64,000 nt of DNA from Natrinema versiforme JCM 10478 (GTDB taxonomy: Archaea > Halobacteriota > Halobacteria > Halobacteriales > Natrialbaceae): the NCBI RefSeq assembly GCF_000337195.1, contig NZ_AOID01000029.1, positions 113,924-177,923 on the forward strand, in the 5' to 3' direction. This document shows positions 8,457-16,925 of the stretch, one piece after another (positions within the stretch are counted from its first letter, which is position 1; every line of letters begins with the position of its first letter). The notes under the pieces were generated by a model, which was not told the DNA's origin, ran no database searches, and was given only the letters and a program-made list of their open reading frames with translations. Both the position numbers and the translations under genes were made by a program.

Positions 8457-9218
8457 CTACGTGCGAACCGTGTCGTCCTCGAGCGCCAGCCTGTCCCGCT
8501 CGCTCGAGTCGACGATCGTGTTCCGGAGCGTGCCGACCCTCTCGTAGGTAATTTCGACGGTGTCGCCGGGGTCGACGAGGCCGGGGTTGGCGGGGCTGCC
8601 GAAGGAGATCACGTCGCCGGGACGGAAGGTAAAGCGGCGGGAGAGGAAGGAAACGATCTCGGCGGGCTCGAACAGCATCAGTTCGGTGTTCGCCTCTTGG
8701 CGGCGCTCGCCGGCTACGTCGGTGTACATCTCGATGTCGGTCGGATCCACGGCGGTTTCGATCCACGGGCCGAGCGGGCCGGAGGCGTCGAACGCCTTGC
8801 GGGCCGTGCGGCCGCCCTGGTCGAGCGCGTCCATATCGTTCAGGATCGTGTAGCCGCGGACGACGTCGGACACCTCGGCTTCCGAGACGTTTCGACAGGG
8901 CTCGTCGATGACGGCCGCGAGTTCGCCCGCGTAGGTCACTTCGTCGCTGAACCCGGGGTAGGGGACCGGGTCCTCGTGGCCGACGAGCGACGCGGGCGGC
9001 TTGATGAAGAAATCGGGTTCATCGGGTCGTTCGTACTCCATCTGGTCGAGGGTCTCGGCGAAGTTGCGCCCGACGCAGTACAGCGCCGAGGGCTCGCAGG
9101 GCGGTAAAAAGTCCGCGTCCGATTCGACCTCGTAGACGCCGTCGTCGGTGTGCACGACGCCGTCCTCGTACCGTCCGGCGACCGGTCCGTCGTCCGTCGC
9201 GATCCGCGCGAGTTTCAT
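8457..9218 (-). CDS. Fumarylacetoacetate hydrolase family protein
   Basis: A 253-residue FAH-fold enzyme. The conserved core is visible: ALYCVGRNFAETLDQM, FFIKPPASLVGH, the metal-site region (YAGELAAVIDEPCRNVSE), GYTILNDMDALD, and the closing FRPGDVISFGSPANPGLVDPGD. Members cleave or decarboxylate beta-diketo acids using a divalent metal; the substrate here is not deducible (2-hydroxyhepta-2,4-diene-dioate isomerase or acylpyruvase activities are options). The first motif is slightly atypical, and ELAAVI in place of the more usual ELAVVI is conservative. It is a single gene with no catabolic partner nearby. Confidence 0.85.
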   Translation of the reverse strand: MKLARIATDDGPVAGRYEDGVVHTDDGVYEVESDADFLPPCEPSALYCVGRNFAETLDQMEYERPDEPDFFIKPPASLVGHEDPVPYPGFSDEVTYAGELAAVIDEPCRNVSEAEVSDVVRGYTILNDMDALDQGGRTARKAFDASGPLGPWIETAVDPTDIEMYTDVAGERRQEANTELMLFEPAEIVSFLSRRFTFRPGDVISFGSPANPGLVDPGDTVEITYERVGTLRNTIVDSSERDRLALEDDTVRT

Positions 9219-9428
9219 TGTCGGCGGTCTCGGTTCCGGCGGATTAGTGGTACCGATTCCGTTCGAGACGACATCGATGGGACCATCGCGGAGGAGGTCA
9301 GTCTGGGGCGGTTCCGATCCTCGAACGGGCCTCGAGCGGCGGCTAGCAGGGCCGTCGGGTTCGGATCGCGACCGCCGGGCAGGTGCAGGGACAGTCTATA
9401 CCCGCCTGTCGGGCGGATCGGGAACTAC

Positions 9429-9668
9429 ATGTCCGCACACTTCACCGACGACGACGAGGGAAAACGAGTTGTCAACGCCAACGGCGACGAGATCGGCATC
9501 GTCCAGTCTGTCAGCGGCGGGACCGCCCACATCGATGCCGATCCCGGAATGACAGACACGATCAAATCGAAACTCGGCTGGGGCGACAGCGACGAGGATA
9601 CCTATCCGCTCGAGGACGACCACGTCGAGTCGATCACCGACGACGAAGTCCACCTCCAGCGCCTCTAA
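9429..9668 (+). CDS. PRC-barrel-like small protein
   Basis: A 79-residue acidic protein reading MSAHFTDDDEGKRVVNANGDEIGIVQ. The first half (GKRVVNANGDEIGIVQSVSGGTAHIDADPG) is the typical beta pattern of a PRC-barrel, and the C-terminus reads DHVESITDDEVHLQRL. Haloarchaea have many such short PRC-barrel proteins, whose roles are unknown (RNA processing or membrane-associated scaffolding have been proposed for the fold). The ATG at 9429 is preferred over the GTG/ATG-rich upstream frame, which has noncoding composition. Confidence 0.75.
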   Translation: MSAHFTDDDEGKRVVNANGDEIGIVQSVSGGTAHIDADPGMTDTIKSKLGWGDSDEDTYPLEDDHVESITDDEVHLQRL

Positions 9669-9851
9669 GCGGCGGTGCCGACGAAAACACACGAGCCACC
9701 TCTTTTCGGACCGAACCGACGGAGAGCACTGCCACTGCCGGAACGGCCATCGAACGGGCGAGTTCGGGCCTGCTCGAGAGCGATCCGACGCCGTCGCTCC
9801 GCTCGCGCAATGGTCGACTCGAGTGGCCACACAACGGCGGGTACAGCGGGG

Positions 9852-10088
9852 TCAGTCCTCGATCAACAGGTACGTTCGGCCGCCGCGGTGTTCGAGCGAG
9901 ACGTCGTCGGTGTCGACGTTCGAGCGCACGAATTCGTCGATTCCCGCCGCGTGTAGATCGGAGACGTCGATCCGCCGGCGCTCTCCCTGTCGATGGTCCG
10001 CGCGGTCGCCGGTCGACCGAGATGCGTGTCGGTTGCTCCCCTCATCGCGGTCGCGTCGTTCGTCGGTCCCCTCGACGGCCAGTTGCAT
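9852..10088 (-). CDS. Conserved small haloarchaeal protein (78 aa)
   Basis: A 78-residue protein with a highly charged, probably disordered first half (EGTDERRDRDEGSNRH and on) and an ordered-looking C-terminal block, RIDVSDLHAAGIDEFVRSN followed by DDVSLEHRGGRTYLLIED. The second block has the helix-strand pattern of a small folded domain. It starts with ATG at 10088. No family function is known to me. It is convergent with the PRC-barrel gene and probably monocistronic. Confidence 0.6.
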   Translation of the reverse strand: MQLAVEGTDERRDRDEGSNRHASRSTGDRADHRQGERRRIDVSDLHAAGIDEFVRSNVDTDDVSLEHRGGRTYLLIED

Positions 10089-10225
10089 ACCTCTCAGTTG
10101 GACTGATAGTACGTCAAACTGACCCGTCTGGAGTGAAAGTGAAAGTACGGGAGAGCGGATGCCTCGAGAAGTGACGCCGGTTGTCCGGATACGACCGATC
10201 GCGAGTCACGGACCCGTCGCCCGCG

Positions 10226-10678
10226 TTACCCGAGCGGTTTGAGTTCGACGCGGTGTGGGCCGTCGTCAGTCTCGAGCGCGACCGAGTCGACGATCGCCTC
10301 GCGGGCCCGCGCTTGCCACTCCTCGACGGCCTCGACGTGGCGGTCGCGGGCGCGATCGGTCGCGTCCGGATCGGCCGCATCCGCGTCGGCAAGCGCCGAC
10401 TCGAGGTCGGGATAGTCCGCGACGACCTCGTCCGCGATGATCTCGGTCGGCGAGAGGTGGATCGCGCCGGTCAGTTCGGTGTCGTCGACGCGGTAGACGT
10501 GGATCCGGGCGCGCATCCGGCCGTGAAACGGCGGGGTTACCCGGAGGACGGCGTCACCGGGGTTCTCCCGGCCGTAGACGAATGCGTCGACGGCGTCGTC
10601 CGGCGACAGCGCGATCGAGCGAATCGCTCCCGGGTCGTCCTCGCCCGACTGGTCGTCGGTGCCTGACGGATCTCCCAT
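10226..10678 (-). CDS. Hypothetical haloarchaeal protein (150 aa)
   Basis: A 150-residue acidic protein. After a disordered start (MGDPSGTDDQSGEDDPGAI) comes a beta-rich central part (DAVLRVTPPFHGRMRARIHVY, TGAIHLSPTEIIAD) and an alanine/aspartate-rich helical region with RARDRHVEAVEEWQARAREA. No catalytic motif can be seen and I do not recognise the family. The ATG at 10678 is chosen because translation before it (RQLTRLETNRRP) is arginine-rich and unlike haloarchaeal coding sequence. Confidence 0.65.
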   Translation of the reverse strand: MGDPSGTDDQSGEDDPGAIRSIALSPDDAVDAFVYGRENPGDAVLRVTPPFHGRMRARIHVYRVDDTELTGAIHLSPTEIIADEVVADYPDLESALADADAADPDATDRARDRHVEAVEEWQARAREAIVDSVALETDDGPHRVELKPLG

Positions 10679-10806
10679 CGGCCGCCGGTTGGTCTCGAGG
10701 CGGGTTAACTGTCTGGTTCGAACCGCCGCCGTGTGACGGATGTGATCGATATTTCGCACTCGAACCTCGTCCGAAGATTATTGTGACTAAAACGACATGC
10801 TGCCGT

Positions 10807-10917
10807 ATGGACTGGGCCCTCCGAATCCGGAAGGACGTTCCACCCTGGGTACTGAAACTCGTCTTGATCGTAGCTATCCTGCTGATCGCAGGCCTGCAGT
10901 ACGTCGGCGTTTTGTAG
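10807..10917 (+). CDS. Very small single-pass membrane protein (36 aa)
   Basis: A 36-residue frame, MDWALRIRKDVPPWVLK followed by a single hydrophobic helix (LVLIVAILLIAGLQYVGVL) and stop. A short amphipathic or basic head with one membrane helix resembles other haloarchaeal miniproteins. The ATG follows ATTATTGTGACTAAAACG; upstream AT-richness at about 10775-10790 is consistent with a promoter. The evidence is composition only; the function is unknown. Confidence 0.5.
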   Translation: MDWALRIRKDVPPWVLKLVLIVAILLIAGLQYVGVL

Positions 10918-10952
10918 CCGCCTCCGAACCGTCGCTATCCATCTCCCGCCGG

Positions 10953-11732
10953 TCACTCGAGCGGGGGCCGAAACACGTCGGCGCGCTCGGCCGTCGAAAC
11001 CCCGTAGGGCGCGTCGACGACCGAGTCTGGAGCATCCGAGTCACGCTCGGCGTAGTGGGCCCGGAGCGACGCCCGAACGGCGTCTCGCACGCAGGCCCGC
11101 GTCGCCGCACCGACCTCGGTGCCGCTCCCCGAAAATTCCGTCTGCGGTCCATCCGGGTCGTGGCCGACGATGACCGCGTCGGTGGTCGTGCCCGGAAACC
11201 CGGTTTCGGCGAGGAGCGTCGCCGCCTTCGCCTCCGCGGCGACCGCGATCAGGTTCGCCAGCGCGCCCGGCGCGAGCGCCCGCGTCGTCCCCACGATGAC
11301 GTTGACGGTTCCTCGGCCCTGCTCGAGTCCGGATTCGTCGGCTTCGGGTCCGTCACCGCCAGACGCCGCGGAACGCGACTCGACCGGTAACGCGGCGGGG
11401 TTCGACATCCCGGCGGTCGCGTAGGCCGTCACGGGACCGCGGCGAGCGCCGCGCGCATCGGCGACGTCGACGCCGGTCAAAAGTGCCGGGCTGGCCGTCT
11501 CCGAAGCGGGCGTCTCGAACCCCGCTCGCTCGAGGCGGTCGTCGACGTAGGCCTCGAGATCCGTGCGGTCCCAGCCCTCAGGAACCGAGATGTTGTACGC
11601 GCAGTCCGTGACGCGGCGGCCGCCGTTCCAGCCGGTCGAGAGCCATTCCGTGTTCGGCCGGCGAACGCGGAGCACGCCGTCCCGTCGGACAACATCGAAC
11701 TCCGGGTCCCGATCCGTGTCCGCGTCGGTCAT
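10953..11732 (-). CDS. cbiZ: Adenosylcobinamide amidohydrolase CbiZ
   Basis: CbiZ cleaves the aminopropanol side chain of adenosylcobinamide to give adenosylcobyric acid, letting archaea salvage incomplete corrinoids for entry at CbiB. The 259-residue protein shows the family core: LSTGWNGGRRVTDCAYNISVPEGW, LLTGVDVADARGA, GTVNVIVGTTRALAPGALANLIAVAAEAKAA, and GTTTDAVIVGHDPDG. The ATG at 11732 overlaps the TGA of cobD by one base (TGATG); a GTG directly before it is an alternative. It is the last gene of the cobamide operon. A glycine/serine-rich insertion (about 115-140) is extra to bacterial homologues. Confidence 0.93.
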   Translation of the reverse strand: MTDADTDRDPEFDVVRRDGVLRVRRPNTEWLSTGWNGGRRVTDCAYNISVPEGWDRTDLEAYVDDRLERAGFETPASETASPALLTGVDVADARGARRGPVTAYATAGMSNPAALPVESRSAASGGDGPEADESGLEQGRGTVNVIVGTTRALAPGALANLIAVAAEAKAATLLAETGFPGTTTDAVIVGHDPDGPQTEFSGSGTEVGAATRACVRDAVRASLRAHYAERDSDAPDSVVDAPYGVSTAERADVFRPPLE

Positions 11733-12787
11733 CACTCGGTCTCGCCGTTAGCGTCCTCGCGGTTGCGTACGCCAAGCGCCGCGAGCAGCCGGTCGTTCGC
11801 CCCGCGGTCCTTGACCGCGACCCGGACGTGGGAGTCGAGCGCCCGGAAGGTTGTCGCGTCGCGGATCGCGACGCCGGCCGCCCGCGCGTCATCGATCACC
11901 GTCGCCACGTCGCGGTCGCCGACGTCACAGAGGAGGTAGGGCGCGTCCGATTCATGGACATCGAATCGCTCGCCAAGCGCGTCGCGCATCCGCTCGCGCT
12001 CGAGCGCGACGCGAGCGCGCGTATCGCGAACGAACTCTGCTTGTCGCAGACAGTGGGCACCGACCCGCGCCGCGGGCGTCCCGAGCGACCACGCGCGTCG
12101 TGCCGTCGCGAGCGCGTCCCGGCGCTCGCCCGACGCGACGGCGAAGCCGGCGCGGAGCCCCGGCAGACCGAACAGTTTGGTGAGCGAGCGCGCGACGACG
12201 ACGTTCTCCCGCTCGAACTCGGCCGCGGACGGGCGGTCGGTAAAGCCGAGGAACGCCTCGTCGACGAGCAGCGTCGTGTCGGCGTCGGCACACCGAGCCG
12301 CGAACGCCTCGAGCGTGTCCGGATCGACCGCGTCGCCGGTCGGATTGTTCGGCGTGCAGACGACGGCGAGGGCACACGCCTCGAGCACGGTTGGCCCCAT
12401 CTCGAACAGGTCGTCGTAGCGGACGAACCGCGGCTCGGCTCCCTGTAGCTCGACCTCGCGGGCGTACTCGCCGAAGCTCGGGTACGGAACGAGCACCTCG
12501 TCGCCCGGTTCGAGCGCGGCTTCCATCGCGAGGCGAATCGCGGCCAGCCCGCCGGGCGTGGGGATCACCCGCGCCGGATCGCAGCCGACGAACGCGGCCG
12601 CGGCGGCCCGGTAGTCGGGGTAGTCGTCGTCGGGATAGCGACGGGATTCCTCGAGTGCGGCCGCATATACGTCCCCGACGCCGTCGGGCGTTCGCGGGTT
12701 GGTGTTGGCGGAGAAGTCCAGCAGGTCGCGGTCCGTCTCGCCGCCGTGGGGGACCCGCGATCCGGTTCGAATCGAGTCAGGGTTCAC
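11732..12787 (-). CDS. cobD: Threonine-phosphate decarboxylase CobD (aminotransferase fold)
   Basis: CobD makes (R)-1-aminopropan-2-ol phosphate from threonine phosphate, the linker that CbiB attaches to cobyric acid. The 351-residue PLP enzyme has NNPTG (147-151), VDEAFLGF (175-182) and the Schiff-base lysine K204 in SLTKLFGLPGLRAGF. The GTG at 12787 starts VNPDSIRTGSRVPHGG, the family-like N-terminus; this start lies 11 bases inside the end of cobT, so coupling is likely. An upstream ATG at 12859 adds 24 unlike residues. Confidence 0.92.
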   Translation of the reverse strand: MNPDSIRTGSRVPHGGETDRDLLDFSANTNPRTPDGVGDVYAAALEESRRYPDDDYPDYRAAAAAFVGCDPARVIPTPGGLAAIRLAMEAALEPGDEVLVPYPSFGEYAREVELQGAEPRFVRYDDLFEMGPTVLEACALAVVCTPNNPTGDAVDPDTLEAFAARCADADTTLLVDEAFLGFTDRPSAAEFERENVVVARSLTKLFGLPGLRAGFAVASGERRDALATARRAWSLGTPAARVGAHCLRQAEFVRDTRARVALERERMRDALGERFDVHESDAPYLLCDVGDRDVATVIDDARAAGVAIRDATTFRALDSHVRVAVKDRGANDRLLAALGVRNREDANGETE

Positions 12788-13841
12788 GGTCGCCCTCCGA
12801 CGCGCCGTCGCCAGCGTTGCGCTCGGTGTTCGATTCGTTCTCGCCGTCGTCCACGTCACCGTCGATTCCGAGGCGGGTACAGACCGCCTCGAGCCGGTCC
12901 CTGACTGCGTCCATCTCGCCGTCGGGGACGAGCGAGAGCGCGCCGCCCATGCCGACGCCCTCCTTGGCCTCGCCGGCGCAGTAGCGGGCCATCGCGACGT
13001 GTTCGCGGTCGTCGAAGCCGGGGTCGGTGACGATGAGATCGCAGTCGAACCGTTCGCAGGCCTCGGGGAGCCGCTCGCCCTGCTCGTCGGCCACGAACGA
13101 GGTGGTCGCGATCGACAGCGGCGCGTCGATCCCGGCGTGGCGCAGGGCGGCAGCGACGGCGACCATCTGGGTCCCGCCCGCGAGCGTCACGTCGGTCCCG
13201 GACTCGAGCGCACCGGCCGCGATTCCGGCCACCGTCGGCTGGACGGGATCGCCGACGGCTGCGATCGCCGCGAGCGGCTCGCCCGCACAGTCGCCCGGCT
13301 CGAGGTCGCTCGCGGCCAGCGCCTCGTTGACGACCCGCCGTTTGCGCTCGATCGGGTTCGTCGGCAGCGACGAGGAGACGCCGGCGGATTCGCCGAGCGC
13401 GGTGAGGACGCCGAGCGCGGTCGTCGTCCCGCCGGGGACGGTCTCGCCGATCATGACCCGGTCGTCCGGCAGGCCCGCGCCGTAGTCGTAGGCGCGGTCG
13501 AAGGCGGCGTGTGCGTCCGGCACGGCCGCTTCGTCGCGGATATCGGTGCCGGGACTCCCGCCGAGGTCGACCGTCGGCGCGGCCGTCGACCGGGTGAGTC
13601 CCGCATCGATCACGGACACGTCGAAGTCGACGACCTCCCGCACCGCGCGGGTCACGGCCGCGGGCGTCGGACAGCCGTTCGGGCTCACCGGCGTCACCGG
13701 GGACATGACGGGCTCCCCGTACTCGAGGATCTCGACGTCCGCCGAGGGTGTGTGTTCCATTAGTTCGGGGGCGGCTCCGGCGGCGCTGATGCCGTCGATC
13801 AGGGCCGTCTCGGTCGTTCCGGCGGGGAGGAGCAGCCGCAT
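12777..13841 (-). CDS. cobT: Nicotinate-nucleotide-dimethylbenzimidazole phosphoribosyltransferase-type protein (CobT family)
   Basis: CobT activates the lower-ligand base as its alpha-riboside phosphate. The 354-residue protein shows the archaeal CobT-type pattern: DFDVSVIDAGLT, MIGETVPGGTTTALGVLTALG, SSSLPTNPIERKRRVVNEAL, DVTLAGGTQMVAVAAALRHAG, and the C-terminal VGMGGALSLVPDGEMD. The lower ligand used is not deducible. The ATG at 13841 follows the cobY stop with one base between. The C-terminal 35 residues are a disordered acidic tail. Confidence 0.85.
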   Translation of the reverse strand: MRLLLPAGTTETALIDGISAAGAAPELMEHTPSADVEILEYGEPVMSPVTPVSPNGCPTPAAVTRAVREVVDFDVSVIDAGLTRSTAAPTVDLGGSPGTDIRDEAAVPDAHAAFDRAYDYGAGLPDDRVMIGETVPGGTTTALGVLTALGESAGVSSSLPTNPIERKRRVVNEALAASDLEPGDCAGEPLAAIAAVGDPVQPTVAGIAAGALESGTDVTLAGGTQMVAVAAALRHAGIDAPLSIATTSFVADEQGERLPEACERFDCDLIVTDPGFDDREHVAMARYCAGEAKEGVGMGGALSLVPDGEMDAVRDRLEAVCTRLGIDGDVDDGENESNTERNAGDGASEGDREP

Positions 13842-13842
13842 C

Positions 13843-14451
13843 TCAGCGGCCCTCCCCGTCATGATCGCGGTCCCGCAGCAGTCCGGCCGCGAGACGGGCG
13901 TCTTCCAGTCGGTTCACGTTCGTCGCCAGTCGCGAGTCGTAGTACACGTCGGTCATAGTCGTTGAATCGTCGGTCGTGCCGACAACGTTGACCCCGGTCG
14001 GCGCGAGGTGGTCGGCGGCCTCGAGTCGCGTATCGATACTGACCCCGAGTCGCCGCTTGAGCGCCACCGGGACACAGACGGTCCGCGAGGCGTTGCCGTC
14101 GCCGTGGGCCGCGAGTATCCGGTCGACGACGGGGGCCTCGAGCAGCGGCAGGTCCGCGGCGACGGTCAGCACCGGCGGTGAGATTTGTGGGTCCTCGAGG
14201 ACGCTCAGCAGGTCGGTCACGTAACCCTCGCCGGCCGTTTCGATCGCCGCGACGCCGTCGGTCGCCTCGAGCTGTGCTCGCGTCGCCGGCGCGTTCGGCG
14301 AAACGGCGGCGTACACCGTCTCGATCGCGCTCTCTCGCAGGGCCGCCAGCACGCGGTCGACCATGGCGGTCCCGGCGATCGGGTGCAGCGGCTTCTCGTG
14401 GGAACTCTCGAGGCGGGTCCCCTTTCCGCCGCACATCACAACAGCGTCCAC
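13843..14451 (-). CDS. cobY: Adenosylcobinamide-phosphate guanylyltransferase CobY
   Basis: CobY transfers GMP onto adenosylcobinamide phosphate; it is the archaeal replacement for bacterial CobU. The 202-residue protein is a nucleotidyltransferase with the signature VVMCGGKGTRL near the N-terminus, EKPLHPIAGTAMVDRV, and the metal-binding ADLPLLEAP. The start is GTG at 14451 (VDAVVMCGG), 16 bases inside cobS; an internal ATG would remove the first beta strand. No kinase function accompanies it, as expected for CobY. Confidence 0.92.
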   Translation of the reverse strand: MDAVVMCGGKGTRLESSHEKPLHPIAGTAMVDRVLAALRESAIETVYAAVSPNAPATRAQLEATDGVAAIETAGEGYVTDLLSVLEDPQISPPVLTVAADLPLLEAPVVDRILAAHGDGNASRTVCVPVALKRRLGVSIDTRLEAADHLAPTGVNVVGTTDDSTTMTDVYYDSRLATNVNRLEDARLAAGLLRDRDHDGEGR

Positions 14452-15200
14452 GCGATCACCCCCAGGTGGACGCCGGCGACGCGGCCGATCTCGTTCGCGG
14501 CTCCGAAGATATCCCCGTTGAGCCCGCCGAGATACCGGTTCGCCCAGTACCACGGGAGACCGATGCCGGCGACGGCTCCGCAGAGGGCGACCGCGCCGGG
14601 ATGGGGCCAGACGAGCGTCGCCGCGGCGAGCACGACGACCACGGGGACGAAAACCGAGCCGCTGCTCGCCCCGTCGGTGAACTGTTTCCCCGTGCCGTCG
14701 TACGCCGCCCGTCCGTAGCTGGCCATCAGCCCCATCCCGAATTTCGTCCCGATTTCGGCTCCGACAGCGACGCCGATCGCCGTTCCGACGGGGAGACCGG
14801 CCAGTCCGAGCCCCCCGAGCGCCAGTCCGGCGACGGTGATCGAGACCGCAAGCAGCGCGCCGACGCCGGTCGTCGTGTCCTTGAGCACCTCGCGGCGGCG
14901 CTCCGCGTCGCCGTGGACGACCAGCGCGTCGCCCAGATCCGCGACCCCGTCGAGGTGGTGGATTCCCGTGACAACGTACACCGACAGCAGGTAGCCGAGC
15001 GCGACGGTCGGCGCTGGAAGCGTCCCGGCGGCGAGCAGCGGCACCGCAGCCAGCGCGCCCGCGACGAGGCCGACGATCGGAAACGCCGCCGGCGTCGCTC
15101 GGAAGGCCTCCCAGTCGCCGTCGCGGAACCCGACCGGCAGGCGCGTCAGGAACCCGAGCGCGCCGCGGACGGCCCCGATCCAGCGACCGATCGCGGTCAC
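14436..15200 (-). CDS. cobS: Adenosylcobinamide-GDP ribazoletransferase CobS
   Basis: CobS joins adenosylcobinamide-GDP with alpha-ribazole (or its phosphate) to form the complete cobamide at the membrane. The 254-residue polytopic protein carries GFLTRLPVG at the start, the active-site aspartates in GIHHLDGVADLGDALVVHGD, and DTTTGVGALLAV. The GTG at 15200 overlaps the cbiB stop as GTGA. The C-terminus overlaps cobY by 16 bases. These tight overlaps argue for one polycistronic message. Confidence 0.92.
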   Translation of the reverse strand: MTAIGRWIGAVRGALGFLTRLPVGFRDGDWEAFRATPAAFPIVGLVAGALAAVPLLAAGTLPAPTVALGYLLSVYVVTGIHHLDGVADLGDALVVHGDAERRREVLKDTTTGVGALLAVSITVAGLALGGLGLAGLPVGTAIGVAVGAEIGTKFGMGLMASYGRAAYDGTGKQFTDGASSGSVFVPVVVVLAAATLVWPHPGAVALCGAVAGIGLPWYWANRYLGGLNGDIFGAANEIGRVAGVHLGVIAWTLL

Positions 15201-16135
15201 GGTGTCACCACCCCGGAGGTGGCAACCGCCAGCCCGATCGCAAGGACAAGCGAGACGACAGCGCCCCGGCCGACCACAGTAACAGCGTGCTCCCCATCCG
15301 CCAGCGACGGGAGGTCCGCGTCGGGATTGAGGACGTAGACGCCCGCCTTCTCGAGGCGGACCGAGAGCGCGCAGGCGAGCGTCGCCATCGGCCAGCCGGA
15401 GTTGGGCGACGGCGGCACCCGCGCCCATTGCCAGGCGCGAGCGAGCGCGAGCGGGTCGGCCGCGGCGACCGCGATCGAGACGGCCGCGACTCTGGCGGGC
15501 AGGAGCATTACGAGGTCGTCCAGCCGCGCGCTCGCGGTGCCGATCGGTTTCGAGGGGTAGCCCAGCATCGAGTCGAGCGTGTTGACGCCCTTGACCCACG
15601 CGGCGGCCGCCGCGGCGGCCGGCAGCGAGATCGGCGCGAGGATCGCGAACGGCAGCAGTGTCGCGACCAGCCCGTCAGCGAGGTTCTCGGCCGCACTTTC
15701 AACGGCCGCACTGCGGAGTTCGCCGGCCGGGAGCGTCGCCGTGTCCCGGCCGACCAATCCGCGAACTCGCTCGCGGGCGCGCTCGAGATCGGCTTCGTCT
15801 GCGGTCGCTCCGACGACGTCCTCGGTGAGCTCGAGCAGCGAGCGCAGACTGGTCGTCAGAAAGAGCACGAGTGCGGCGGCGATGCCGCCGCCCATCGGGT
15901 GGACGAGCCCCGCGACGAGGACGACCCCGCCGGCGACGGCGGCCGGAACGAGCGGAGCGACGGCGGCGATCGCACCGCCGACCAGTCGCTGGCGGCGCTC
16001 GTCGTCGCTCCACGCACGATCCACGGCCCCGACGAGGCGGCCGAACCACGCGACCGGATGGACGGCGGTCGGCGGCTCGCCGAGCAGCAGATCGAGACTG
16101 AACGCGAGACCGATGACCGAAAGCGTCGTCAGCAC
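15197..16135 (-). CDS. cbiB: Adenosylcobinamide-phosphate synthase CbiB
   Basis: CbiB attaches aminopropanol phosphate to adenosylcobyric acid. The 312-residue membrane protein has DLLLGEPPTAVHPVAWFGR at the N-terminus, the family block ESAAENLADGLVATLLPF and the motif WVKGVNTLDSMLGYPSKPIG. The GTG at 16135 begins VLTTLSVIGLAFSLDLLLG, matching family N-termini. It receives products of CbiZ (salvage) and CobD. It overlaps cobS by four bases. Confidence 0.93.
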   Translation of the reverse strand: MLTTLSVIGLAFSLDLLLGEPPTAVHPVAWFGRLVGAVDRAWSDDERRQRLVGGAIAAVAPLVPAAVAGGVVLVAGLVHPMGGGIAAALVLFLTTSLRSLLELTEDVVGATADEADLERARERVRGLVGRDTATLPAGELRSAAVESAAENLADGLVATLLPFAILAPISLPAAAAAAAWVKGVNTLDSMLGYPSKPIGTASARLDDLVMLLPARVAAVSIAVAAADPLALARAWQWARVPPSPNSGWPMATLACALSVRLEKAGVYVLNPDADLPSLADGEHAVTVVGRGAVVSLVLAIGLAVATSGVVTP

Positions 16136-16178
16136 GCCCTCCTCGCCTCCATGCTGTCCTCGGAATGGAGCCGCGCCG

Positions 16179-16814
16179 TCATGACTGCTGTTGTTCGCCG
16201 GTGTGCAACTGTGCCGGCACATCCGCGAGGGACACGTCCTCGAGCAGCAGCGCCGTGCCGCTGAGATCCTCGATCCCGCCGTCGGTGTGCGGATCGTCGC
16301 CGACGTGGATGAGATCGGCGGGGGAAACGCCGAGTTCGTCGGCGGTCAGTTCGAAGATTTCCGGCGCGGGCTTGCGCCAGCCACAGCCGACGCTCGTGAC
16401 GATCGCGTCGAAATCGTCGCGCTCGAAGGCCGACCTGACGAGAGTGCGACCGACCAACTCCGGGACGCTGCAGTTCGAACAGATCGCGACCGGACCCCGC
16501 TCGCGGGCAGCCGCGACCGCCTCGAGCGCGCCGTCTCTGGTCTCGACGACTGGATCGAACGCCGCGACGACCGCCCGTCTGGCCGCGTTTCGGTCGTAGT
16601 CGACGCCGCGGCTCGCGAGGGCACGGGAGACGTGGGCCGGGAGCGGTACTTCCGCGCCGTCGGGCGGGTCGACGTGGGGTTCCGTGTAGGCCACGTCCCA
16701 GTCGTCCGGGATCGCGACGTCTCGCTTTGCGAGTTCGGCCGCGACGGCCGCGGCCGGGTCGTCCGGACGGTCGGCGGTCACCAGCGTCCCGAAGAGATCG
16801 AACGATACTCCCAC
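16179..16814 (-). CDS. HAD-superfamily hydrolase, first gene of the cobamide operon
   Basis: A 211-residue HAD hydrolase: motif I FDLFGTLV with nucleophile D6, motif II in AICSNCS, motif III lysine in GCGWRKPAPEIF, and motif IV HVGDDPHTDGGI. The residue two after D6 is Phe rather than Asp, as in dehalogenase-like and some phosphatase members. The GTG at 16814 places motif I at the N-terminus, as in the family. It lies 43 bases before cbiB on the same strand, so an operon role is likely; the pathway still needs an alpha-ribazole or cobamide phosphatase and no CobC or CobZ gene is visible here. That assignment is inference. Confidence 0.8.
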   Translation of the reverse strand: MGVSFDLFGTLVTADRPDDPAAAVAAELAKRDVAIPDDWDVAYTEPHVDPPDGAEVPLPAHVSRALASRGVDYDRNAARRAVVAAFDPVVETRDGALEAVAAARERGPVAICSNCSVPELVGRTLVRSAFERDDFDAIVTSVGCGWRKPAPEIFELTADELGVSPADLIHVGDDPHTDGGIEDLSGTALLLEDVSLADVPAQLHTGEQQQS

Positions 16815-16925
16815 AACAGTGTGACTAGCACAACTCGACTTTAATTTCGCGGTCTCAGGGCGCGGGGTTGTTTGGACGGTTTTGTGCATACCCCTTTTCG
16901 GACCGAGCCGCCAGCAACGGGTACG

